Positions 32,989 to 43,072 of a stretch of 50,139 nucleotides of DNA are shown one piece after another. How positions within the stretch are numbered: position 1 is the stretch's first letter; each line of letters begins with the position of its first letter. The notes below the pieces were generated by a model. The model was given only the letters and a program-made list of their open reading frames with translations. It searched no databases and had not been told where the DNA came from. The stretch is from positions 2,003,811 through 2,053,949 of the forward strand of contig BFEA01000041.1 in assembly GCA_003427395.1 (NCBI GenBank), in the 5' to 3' direction. The DNA comes from Chara braunii. Taxonomy: Eukaryota; Streptophyta; Charophyceae; Charales; Characeae. A program made the position numbers and the translations under genes.

Positions 32989-34654
32989 AGGTAAAACATT
33001 CTCGAGATTTCTCTTAAGCAGTTGAGATAGGATGCTTAAATTGTTCGTTTCTCCAGATAAGGCATTGTATATTAGATTGAGGGTAGAGAGAAAAGTATGG
33101 TGAGTATGTTATTCACTCTTCTTAGATATAACATTTGGGTAGGGTGTTTTGATCAGTCATAGAGAGTGTGCTCCATTATTCTTGTTTATTCGGCTTATAA
33201 GATTTTGTTGGGTCCCTCGTATTTTTTGACTCAGCATTTGTACTCTAGTAGTAGAGGATAGGTGAGACGAGTGACTCATTTTGACCATGAGGCTCCATGC
33301 TTCAGTTGAGTGTTGAGTTATTTTGGTTTTATATTTGTATACAGCTAAGTTTTTTTTTTACTAAGTTCATCTATGAGGTATACCTATGGTGAATGGGCAC
33401 TTTCACTTTCACAATTGAGGTGATCCGGTGTCTGGTTTCGATTGATGTATCTTGGATATGTATGTCAACTATGCTATCAAGTCTTGAACTAGGATGCTCA
33501 GAAAAACGCCTAAGTGTTCGAGAATAATAAGATGAAATGTGACTTGTACAGTCTGAAAATACCTTGCTTTGTTCTCAGTTTTTCCATATTTTGTCCTATA
33601 TGATTATTTTTTAAAAAGATCATAAAAAAGGAATGTGAAAAGGTCGAAATTTTTGATACGTCTGAGAAACCCTATGAGTCAAGGGAATGTATGTTATGAA
33701 TAAAATTGATGTTTTTTTTCTGCCTTCTGACAAGACAAAGAGTCAAACAAATATTTTTCATATTTTTTTTTATGAATATTTTGGTTGGTTTTCCTGTTGG
33801 CAAAAGATCCCCGAGACGTGTGTCTGTCCAGCTTGAGATCGAGGTATGGGAGGCACGGCCCCTAAGTGGTTGTGACGATGCCCCTTGATCAGTAAAAATA
33901 TGACAATCATGTTAAATCATTCTTATTTATGATTTTTTTTTTTTCCATATATACATTCGACAACTGATGAGGGGAGAAAAAAATTCTGGTCAAATTGATT
34001 TTCATATGTATATTTTTAAATGATCATCACTCATCCACTTTAGGAGGTCAATCTGAGGGACTTAAAACTACCAAGCCTATGGTGGAAAATTGACATCGTT
34101 GGGACGTAACTCCCAGCGTGGGCTGATGACCAAGTACAACTAGGCAGCGGGCCTTCCGATTACGGACTGGAGCTGAGACCTGAAGGGAGTCTCCTTGATG
34201 ATGGGATTGGTTCAGGTAGATATCGGAGGGATCAAGAGTCATGTCTAGATATTTTGATAGGAGAACTTTTATCCCGTATTGCGTAACCAATACAGGTACC
34301 ACCGTTAGAATAACAAAACGGTGGGCCGCAGATCCGCCCTGATCAACCGACTATGGTGGGTTGAGACCAAGGTCGTCGATCCCCTCGCATTAGACTTCGG
34401 GTGGGACGGTAAAACCTGACTAAGGTTAAGGCCCGCGTCCAAAAGGTGGGATTCAATCCTGATTCCTAACTCCTCGGACACCCAACGAGATCCTGACAAA
34501 TAAAGTCTAAAGTTGTGAAGAGGGGTTATCATTGTTTTCCATGGTGACCTCCGTTACTTTAGTACGGATCCAGTATCCTCACTTGGAGTCATATGGAACG
34601 AACTTTTATTTGGTATTACAACTTTTTGGATAAGTGGGAGACCTAGGTTAAAAT
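32989..34654. other. AT-rich gene-free interval
   Basis: No gene is supportable. The first kilobase is T-rich, with homopolymer T runs (33351, 33710, 33939). Around 34040-34550 composition becomes balanced with no recognisable frame. It lies between the gag relic and the right arm, where a 3' untranslated region would be expected, but no polypurine tract and matching LTR start are evident. Confidence 0.5.
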
Positions 34655-36150
34655 TCTGGCAGTATGGACGCACCAAGAGGGGCAGTGAGGGTCTTCAAAC
34701 CGCAACTCCGTGCAGGAAATCGGATTTTGACAACTTGTCGCGTCAGAAGATCTTTGTTTGCATTTAGATTCCCTAGCGACGAGGACGTCTCTCAATGGGT
34801 TCTGGGAAGACTATCGGAGCGAACACCCTTACACGGGTATTTGCTCATGATTTTGCATTCGATAGAGTATCGACGTTGGTCGCCGTGCCAGAGACAGTCT
34901 GGAGTAGAAAGTGAGAAATGTTTGGCATAGCGCCGTGAAGCAACTTCTCAACCATTGAAGGCGAGATTTCTAGGCGATCATACTCAGTGATACGACGCAT
35001 ACGACAACAGGTAAGGGTTAGTAAAAATTAAAAATTTTTGGCTACGAGGGCCGAAGGGTTGGAAGAGAACGAGAAAAGATCGCGCGGGATACGGCGACTA
35101 CGATCTAAATTTCTCAAAGGCTCAGGCGGTACGACAAAAATGAATGAGAACAAGTGACGGGGCGTCGGACCAGCCGGTATGGGAAAGTCGATGAACATGC
35201 CGCCATAAAATATAAAGACGAAATGAAAAATTAATATAACCCCGGCCATGAGGCCGGGTCAGCCAAAAGAAAACACGTTGACGACCATAATAGGTAACGG
35301 CATTCGACGCATTTGTCCTTACTCGTATGTCGTGAGCAAGGTTGAGGCTTCTGCTCAGCCTCCCGTATGTAGAGGAAGTTCCCTCTTGAGTGGCGACTCT
35401 CTGACCACGTGGCCACCGAAACAACCGGTGCTTTCGTCCCTTTGCTGAGGGAGACGTTGTTTCAAGCTCTGATATCGTCCGCACAGGGTCTAGACTCAGG
35501 CTACTTGACCTAGTATCCGCCTATTTACCGGTACCGAGTCCCTAAAAATGTCAACTTTTGTCTTCTTTTGCTCAGCCTCCAGTACCCGATACCTTTACCC
35601 CTACTCAGTGTTGAATAGGTTTACCCGCCGCTTGAGTGATTTCCCTGCCTCAACCCTCGATGTCATGGCCTTAGTCAATTACTGGCCTTCGGGCCTTCAG
35701 ATGAATCAAGTGCCCTTGCGGGTCACACACACACTCAAGCCAACAAGCACTAAGACAGATATGCAGATCGGCGAATATGCATGCACACAGACTTAGAAAA
35801 CAGGTTCAGTTAAGCCCCAAATATCGGACATATATCTGGGTTGCTCCACTTCTATTCGAAGAAGGAGCTAGCTCAATAGGTTTACATCCGCAATATTTTC
35901 GTCCGCGCTCAGGCAATCGGGGCTCAAACCCGCGACCTTCGTACTAGAAATAAGTTACAGGATAGTTCATTAGAAACCAAGTAGAGTGGGCCGACATTTG
36001 GTAGGTTAGGACAGTTAACCATTTGATTTTGTTTAGTTTTTGTTTTTTTTTTATTTTCTCTTTTGAGTTTAATTCATTTGTTTTCACGATTTACTTACCG
36101 CGAGAAAAGTACCTTGATGGATCTACCCACAATATTGGGGCTCTTTCATT
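34655..36150 (-). repeat. Right LTR-like inverted arm
   Basis: It is the diverged, inverted partner of 26870-28534; the distance between the palindrome (ACACCCTTACACGGGTAT, 34823-34840) and the GGAGCTAGCTCAATAGG block (35866-35882) is about 1030-1040 bases in both arms. It retains a tRNA T-arm-like sequence on the minus strand (GGTCGCGGGTTTGAGCCCC, about 35918-35936) and the AACTTTTGTCTTC block at 35552. Homology fades beyond about 36150. Its inner end near 34655 is less well preserved than the left arm's, and no primer site is readable next to it. Confidence 0.65.
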
Positions 36151-37204
36151 CGAATGTTACCAGCAGTAAGTGCCCGCCCCGATTGCTGCCCAGCCGAGCC
36201 TCGCCACGGGCAAAGCATTGTGGTCGAGGGGCGTGGCGTATTCCATAGTAAAGAGGGGAGTAGAGAGAGCGGGGAGTGGCGCAAGGAAAGAGAAAAGTGC
36301 ATGTTAGTTGGCGGGGTTTGATGCGCAGAAGAAGGAGAAAGAAGAGCGTTAGGAGGAAAGAGAAACACGAGACGTGCATGCACAATTGAAAGATCGGAGA
36401 ACGGGCGTAATAGCCAGGGGGGGTCAAGTTGCGCAGGACGATTGCGGGCTTGCGAGAGAAGAAGAAGAAGAAGAAGAAGAAGGGGGGTGGGGTCGCGAAG
36501 TACATCGCACCCGCCTTTCTAAGCTACATCTGACCGAAAACGTGGACCATTTGCGTTATGGGTGATCGAAGAGAAAAAGGACAAGCGAAGAGGAGGAGAG
36601 AAAAGAAGTACGAAGAGAAAAGGGAGGAAGTATCGAGGAAAGGATCGGCGGACTAGAAGAAGGGCAGGAGCATACTCGCAGGAACCCACCTATTGATCAA
36701 GGAAATCATCCTATCAGCTGACAAACAGCTACTCTGAGGGTCGTGGTGATCGACTCTCGTGCGATTATACTAAGGTAAGCCTGTTCTCCTTATTATCATC
36801 CCTTAACTTTTCTTTGCAAGATTATTTGAATCGCTATTAATACATATATATATATATATATATACACATATATGTATATACAAATATATATATATATATA
36901 CATGTATATAGATATATCGCTGTAGGTTGTAGCTAAGTTCACGAAGATGATCGTGTCCAAGGTTTCAGTATGAGAGAAAGGTTTGTCTGTCCAGCTAATG
37001 TATATGTGCGTGAAAATGAGAGAGATCATTTGAAGGATGATGATCGTAAGAAAGAGTAGAAGGAAAGTCACAAATGTAGAATCGATAGTTATAAAAATGA
37101 GGAAGGTGGGATTGCAAGAAAAATGAGTGAGTGACAACTACAAAATGAAGAATGTGGGAGAAGAGCGAACAATTAAATGCTCATAAAAGAGGAAGAGGGA
37201 GGAC
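36151..37204. other. Gene-free interval with simple repeats
   Basis: It is purine-rich on the plus strand up to about 36660, including a GAA tract (36455-36481), like the GAA-rich complement of 25.9-26.5 kb beside the left arm. A donor-like ACTAAGGTAAGCC lies at 36768. A TA/CA-rich microsatellite occupies 36839-36916. No gene is seen; small frames overlap on both strands. Confidence 0.5.
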
Positions 37205-37600
37205 AAACCTCCCGTTACTTCCTTCGATAGGATGAGCAAAATAGTGTATATCCTCCGCAACAACCTTACGCTACTCTTCGTCGATTGGATGTGGTACATT
37301 GGGTGGCCGACTCACGCTACTTCTGTCAAATAGGATGAGCAAAATCGGACATATCTATTGCTAGATCATGAAAATATACACTACTACGCATATGTATGTG
37401 TGTGTGAGAGAGAGAAAGGGGGAGACAACAGACAAATCTCCAACCCCGCGGCTAATTCAAGCTACTCCATCGTTGGGCTGAGCGAAATCGATTGAATCTA
37501 CCACTAGAACATGGAATTTTACACTATTACACGTGTATGTATATGTGTGTGTGTGTGTGTATGTGAGTGTGAGTGAGAGAAAGAGCAGCTACCCTCGTAC
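37205..37600. repeat. Array of the hairpin-microsatellite composite repeat
   Basis: Three imperfect units follow one another, each with a TCGATAGGATGAGCAAAAT-type motif (37212, 37327, degenerate at 37463), a degenerate hairpin core ending GGAAATATACACTA (37240, 37350-37392, 37487-37536) and a GT/GA microsatellite (37392-37418, 37539-37578). The sequence ATCTCCAACC before the third unit has a counterpart beside the long CT tract at 25300. The unit is thus a mobile-looking composite with the microsatellite as an internal part. Confidence 0.65.
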
Positions 37601-38415
37601 GCCAGATATACTTGTTCCGCCCGCTCGAGCATTGCTAGGTGCGGGTGGTTGGAGCTGCCTTGATCGTTCACTAGCAAACAAGTTGGCGAGAGAGTTGATG
37701 CGCTCTGTCGTCAAGGACCACCGTTCAGTGACTAAACCCGGTCTACCGAGATTAGGAAGATGGGAAAGATCATGATTGTCCTTCAACAAGACCGGGACTT
37801 AGTGTCATTAGGCTGATAACTTTGTTCTTAGTGTGTTACTATTAGTATTATTATTATCGTTGTCGATAATATTATTCTTATTATTATTACTATTAGTAGT
37901 AGTAGTAGTAGTAGTAGTAGTCGTAGTAGTAGTATCATTATTATAATGATTTACACAGTCCCGCCTCTGCTACTTATCATATAAAAGGAATGAAGAAGTG
38001 CGGGATGTGTGCTTGCATCCGCTGGCGGTGTCGTGAGGTGGGGGCCGTCATCCGCCCAACTTGTTGGAATGCTCGTCTGTGTAGGCTGCACTTTCGTGGC
38101 AGGGTCGTGTTGTGAAGAGGTTCCGCTGCGTTTAGAATGTAGGTTGCGAAGGCTATTGACCTTTGTCTCTTGGGTTTCACCTGCGTCTGGTTTTGTTGGC
38201 AACAACAAGCGCATGTGGATCCACAGAGGGGTGTTCCTTTTTGCACCCTCATGCACAGTGGGAAGCTTTCGGTCCATCTGAGCATGAAGGGTGCATGGTG
38301 CATTCGTTTTTCTCATGCTTCTAGATGCAGGGACGAGACGGTGCACTTCGCCCTTGATGTGTCGGGCAGATGGTTGCTTCTGTGTGGGGGATCGAGGTTG
38401 ATGAGTGATGCGTGA
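37601..38415. other. Gene-free interval with TTA/TAG microsatellite
   Basis: A mixed TTA, ATT and TAG repeat occupies 37840-37950. The remaining sequence has overlapping short frames on both strands with no recognisable domain. Confidence 0.5.
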
Positions 38416-38590
38416 AACTTACCTGGTATTGGAGGCAAACGACGTTGGCCGAGATCTGCCGTACTTCGGGGAGTTGTTGACGTCATCAATGACATTTTAG
38501 ATTGGCTAGATAGAATCTGCCATTCGTGGCCTGGGCGTTGAGCGCCGGATAGGAGTTCGACTTTGGTTCTTTGTTGATGATAATGAGACT
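38416..38590 (-). repeat. Exon-like repeat module, copy A
   Basis: On the minus strand this matches 24385-24565 over about 180 bases and ends at a strong donor, CCAATACCAG|GTAAGT. GATGACGTCA and GAAGTACG are shared with the other copies. No protein family is recognised; frames are short. Confidence 0.6.
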
Positions 38591-38859
38591 ACTCCAACAT
38601 TATCACTTATGAGTTTTTTGTTGTGCTCCTATTTGGTGGAACTTACGATGCAATTCTACTTTTGGTTCGAGATCACGATTGTCTAGTTTCATATGGATGA
38701 TGCTACTTGGTCATCTGGAATTCGTCATTGCTCATATTCCTTGCAATATGAAGTAATAGTAAGGGGGGTGGGGGGAGGCACCATTGCCCCATAATATAAC
38801 CCATCCCAACATCCCCACGTCGGACCAGAAAGTTGGCTTGTATACATTCGTTATGAGAC

Positions 38860-38860
<1 letters not shown>

Positions 38861-38931
<71 letters not shown>

Positions 38932-39110
38932 CAGTATTGTAAGAAGGAGGAAAAAGAGAAGAGATAGATACACACAGATACATCCCGACACGTACACACC
39001 GTGACGGACAGAAATATGCAGACAGATAAAGACGAACAAATGCAGAAAGACAGGCACACAAGACAAATAGACAAACCGACACTAAGAGACAGAGAAAGAG
39101 CAAGGGGGGG
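38861..39110. repeat. (ATT)n followed by GACA-type simple repeat
   Basis: About 23 ATT units (38861-38931) are followed by degenerate GACA, ACAGA and GATA units to about 39110, ending in a short G run. The GACA-type tract is related to 41170-41510 and to the complement of 24720-24990. Confidence 0.8.
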
Positions 39111-39367
39111 GGAGGTTGCGGTCAAAAATCATGTCTGGTAGCCATAAGTCATATCCCGCGGGCGAGAGTCACAACCCACACAGATGAAGAGCCGTGACTC
39201 ACATATTAAAGCAGCAACACACCAACGAAATTTCACGAAGAGTACCAGGCCTGGACATTTTGAAGCAGGCAGGTCGTGGGCGTGCAGTACCGGGTCCAAA
39301 TCAAGACGAAGGAAAGACAGACAGACAGGCAAGCGCGAGAAAAGAAATAGAAAGGGGTAGGTAATAC

Positions 39368-39510
39368 GTACCTGGGTCTGGCCATGGTCATAAGAACTAC
39401 ATCTGCTTGTACTTCGGTGGTGGCTGCTGACGTCAACAGTCGCTTCACAGTTAGGTTAGACTAGATATTGTGTGGTCGTGGTCTGGGCGTTGAGTGTCAG
39501 TCAGAGGGCC
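39368..39510 (-). repeat. Exon-like repeat module, copy B
   Basis: On the minus strand it shares CTCAACGCCCAG, TTGACGTCAGCAG and CGAAGTACAAGCAGAT with the other copies and ends at CCCAG|GTACG. A short GACAGACA tract precedes it (39312-39330). Confidence 0.5.
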
Positions 39511-40787
39511 GAACCTGATAATTTGCCCAGGCTGCAGTAGATTGATGGGTAAGGGTGCACCAGATTGTACCAGATTGCCCCAGGTCAACGCTACCTGAGA
39601 AAAGTGGTAGACTTTATTCACACCTACCCTTGACAGACTTTCGGTCTAGACCCCTGACAAGGAAGGCCGTATGGTTCGAAGGACTAATCTAGCACTATGG
39701 ATGTGAGTCTGTGCAAGTATGTGTAGACTATAGGTGTGAATCTGTGTCTGTGTATACAACGCCTATGATAAGTGGGACGCCTGTGTTCTGTGACTGTGTC
39801 CAAACCAGTGTGTTATACCTTAGTTCTGTGACTGTGATAAAGCCTGTGTGTTATATATGTGTGATGCAACTATGCTAAGCTTGTATGATGTATCTATGTT
39901 ATGAGAATGTGCTATGTCTGTGCTATTGTTGTGTCTATGTTATGGCTGTATCTGGGTGCTATGTCTATATTCGGCGATTGTGTCTAAGTTTGTGTGCGAA
40001 ATCTGCACTCCAAGATTGAGCTATGCCTATGTTCTGTGTCTAAGTTATCTCCGTTGTGCTGCGTCTGGGTCTATGCCATGCCTGCGTACATGCTATGCCC
40101 GTGTCAATGCTATCACTAGTACCTGCCTCTTACCGCTAACTAGCAACTAAGACCGCTTCCCACCCTCGCTCAACCTGCGGGACTCCATGCACGAGTCACT
40201 CAGGCGACACTTCCGCATAGTAGCCAGCTAAAATGCGTGTATGACTGTTTTTCTATTTTTACTTTGACTTGGTTCGCTGGCCCAGGCACGGACGTGCATT
40301 GGTCGCCTTTCGCATTGCTGACTGGACTGACCGGCCACTGGACTGAGGACTAACGACTGTGTTGAGCCTGTCCCCAGCACCGCTTTTTGTTGACTGTGTT
40401 ACGCATGCCTCTCTGCACCCACACACTGGTCTAGATGGATGCACGACTTTAAACAAAAGAAAGCAGAAGAATCTTTCACGAAGATTTGCCTAGGACCCTA
40501 CCTACGACAACTAGCCTATGAGCCTAAAATTTGAACCCACTTGACCATGTTATGTACGGGCGAGCAGAAGTACAACCTTTGGGGTGCAAGTCACGGGAGC
40601 GATCTTAGGCACCTACACGTGCTATGTACAAGGGAAAGACCGAGGGATCGGGTATGGGATCTACAAACCGTTGCTGGTGCGGTACAAAGCTTTTCACTAT
40701 GATTACCATGCTTTAATCATGGTCATAATTACTACTGTAAAGACTCGGGGAAAAATGAACAGAAGCAGCGGGAGAACAAAGGGAGAC
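39511..40787. other. Gene-free interval, TG-rich degenerate repeat
   Basis: 39700-40110 is cryptically simple on the plus strand, built from variants of TGTGTCTATG and TGTGCTATG. The rest shows no coding potential or RNA gene that I can identify. Confidence 0.5.
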
Positions 40788-40789
40788 GA

Positions 40790-40828
40790 GAGAGAGAGAG
40801 AGAGATGATGATGATGATGATGATGTGA
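40790..40828. repeat. (GA)n(TGA)n microsatellite
   Basis: About 7 GA units followed by 8 TGA units, directly before module copy C. Confidence 0.95.
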
Positions 40829-40831
40829 GGG

Positions 40832-40935
40832 CACATACCTGGTATTGGCGATGGCCTGCATTGGTCGACGTCTTCAAGTACCTCGCCGACTGCTGACGTC
40901 GACAGTTGCATTGTCAATTAGTAGGCAGATGTTAG
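40832..40935 (-). repeat. Exon-like repeat module, copy C (shorter)
   Basis: On the minus strand it shares GTCGACGTCAGCAGTC and AGGTACTTGAAGA with copies A and B and ends at CCAATACCAG|GTATGT. It lacks the 5' part present in copy A. Confidence 0.5.
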
Positions 40936-41169
40936 TTGTGTAGGGAGAAGGTTGGGCACGGGGATCCAAGTAGGGGAAAAAGCCTAGATACCTATGATGG
41001 TGGCGGCGATAGCAAACTCTCATTAACATTGGGTTTTCAGCGTTACGATTCTCTATTGGTGTTATATTGGTGCAGTGCTACTTTTTGGACATTGTGATAC
41101 GATCTGGCTTTCAATGTGAGTGTGCAGTCTGAATACTGTCATCTCGCTATTGCTCATTTTTCTTTGCAG

Positions 41170-41510
41170 TAAAGAGAGAAGAGAGAGAAAAAAGACAGAC
41201 CAACTGACAAACATACACGGACAAAGTGAACAGGTAGACAGACACAAACAAACTGACAGACAACCAGACGTACAAACAGTCGGACATGACAAACGAACAG
41301 ATAACTTGACACAAAACAGACAGAAGTAAGCAAAGGATCAGCCAGACACAGTGTCAGACAGGTAGACGGATACAACCAGACAAATAAACAATCATGAACA
41401 GACAGACGAAACAAACTGACAGATGGACAGACAAATGGAGACAAACAAGTGAACATACAGACGGAGAGACACATTTACAGTGACACGAACAGACAACAGG
41501 CATACACAGA
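41170..41510. repeat. Degenerate GACA-type simple repeat
   Basis: About 340 bases are dominated by ACAGACA, GACAAAC and CAGACAG variants. It lies a few hundred bases from module copy C, matching the arrangement at 38.4-39.1 kb. Confidence 0.75.
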
Positions 41511-41606
41511 TACTGTGACACACACTTTTGTTATTTTGATAAAGGCGACATGATTCCATATGTGGTGGGACTGCGTGTTTCTAATTCATGTCACAACGAT
41601 ACAAAC

Positions 41607-41608
<2 letters not shown>

Positions 41609-41663
<55 letters not shown>
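41609..41663. repeat. (TG)n microsatellite
   Basis: About 27 TG units. Confidence 0.97.
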
Positions 41664-41667
<4 letters not shown>

Positions 41668-41821
41668 GATAGAGGAAAAAAAACACACTTGAAATGTAGA
41701 GACGAGGAATGTGGAGAGAGTCAAAATGTTTCTCAAAGAATAACTAAAGTTCAAGGTACCGATAATATAGCATGGTCTCTTGCAGAAAAAATGAGTTAGT
41801 GTCGAAGAGAGAGAAATAGTT

Positions 41822-42471
41822 CAGTATTGGGTACCACATTTTTTTGCCAACGGTGTATTAATGTGATTATATGGCCCCAAGTATAGAATCACAACAGAAA
41901 AATTCCCGCGAAAAATGAAAGTTGAAAAAACATCCATAAAAAAAAAATCCTTCATATTTATAAATTATCATTCCAATGTTTGTCCAATTCTAAAATTTCC
42001 AGTTTTATTTGATAAGTCCCCGTCTAAATATGAGTTTTCCCTTCCAACTACATCTATTTGTTCAAGTTGGAATGAAAGTCTGGACGAGTTTATGAAATGT
42101 TTTAATTAAACTTTCATTCTACTACAACAAATATCTTCTAATTTAGATTGTATTAACCTATTTATGACTGGAAATCCTTACTTAGAATGACAGTCCAATT
42201 AAAATATTTCATGAACTCATCCAGACTTTCATTCCATCTCTAGCATGCAGTTCAAATAAGAAGAGATACCCCATTCTTGAAAGGAAAGTTCTCAAGTAAG
42301 ATGAGAAATTTAAAAATTGGAATGACATTTTTTAAGATGGAATAAAAATTTAAAATTTAGAATGTAATTTTACTATAGAACGAATATTTAATTCTGGAAA
42401 AATTTTCTGTTGTGGGGGATATTTAATCACATTAAGGTACAGTTGTCGTAAAAGGGTGACACCTAGTACTC
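41822..42471. mobile_element. Foldback MITE-like element (~650 bp)
   Basis: The two ends are inverted repeats of each other over at least 50 bases without gaps, about 70% identical, starting CAGTATTGGG on the left and GAGTACTAGG (complement) on the right; both share TTAATGTGATTA and ACAACAGAAAA. A second, nearly perfect inverted pair of about 40 bases, containing GGAATGAAAGTCTGGA, lies at 42068-42108 and 42195-42235. There is no transposase. No target duplication is clear, so the superfamily is not assigned. Confidence 0.7.
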
Positions 42472-42908
42472 AACTCTTTGTCCCCCAGCCGCACTAATAT
42501 TTTGTTATCGCATGATATCATGCTATACTATTACTATCATAAACTTTCATTATTATTGGAGAAACATGTTAACTCTTTCAAGATATATTATTTTCACACT
42601 TTAAAGTTTTCTGTAACTTTTCCACACTCTATCTTTCTCTATCTCTCTCTCTCTCTCTCCTCGATAAACAAGTTTCACTTTGTTTTCCTTTAGGTCACAG
42701 ATGACCACTTCCAGTCATATGATAATATAAATAGAGAGAAAGGGGGGGGGAGAGAAGGGAATGAACTGCAAAGAAATGAGAAAGTCATACTCGTGTATTT
42801 CATAAGTGCATAAATTTTGACATAACCCTTTATCCTCACTTATTGTCATGGTCATAGCGAGCATGTATATATGATGTCTACTTAAAAAATGTGTACGAGA
42901 GTGTCAGT

Positions 42909-43072
42909 CCAATCGAAGTGTGTATTAAGTGTTATCCATTAGGGTATGCGGGGAATAGATCGCCTGCATTGTTTTTTTTTTTTTTTACCCACAAACTATG
43001 TTTTTTAAATATTATATAACTTATATTATTCCAATTGAAGTGTGTATTAAGTGTTATCCATTAGGGTATGCG
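42909..43072. repeat. 42-bp direct repeat, 122 bp apart
   Basis: CCAAT[C/T]GAAGTGTGTATT followed by AAGTGTTATCCATTAGGG and TATGCG occurs at 42909-42950 and 43031-43072 with one mismatch. The intervening sequence is T-rich. This is likely a small duplication. Confidence 0.85.

Noticed and set aside
34600-34680. tRNA-like stretch with GGTTAAAATTC near the right arm
   Set aside because: A weak T-arm with wobble pairs only; no complete cloverleaf and no convincing primer-site role.
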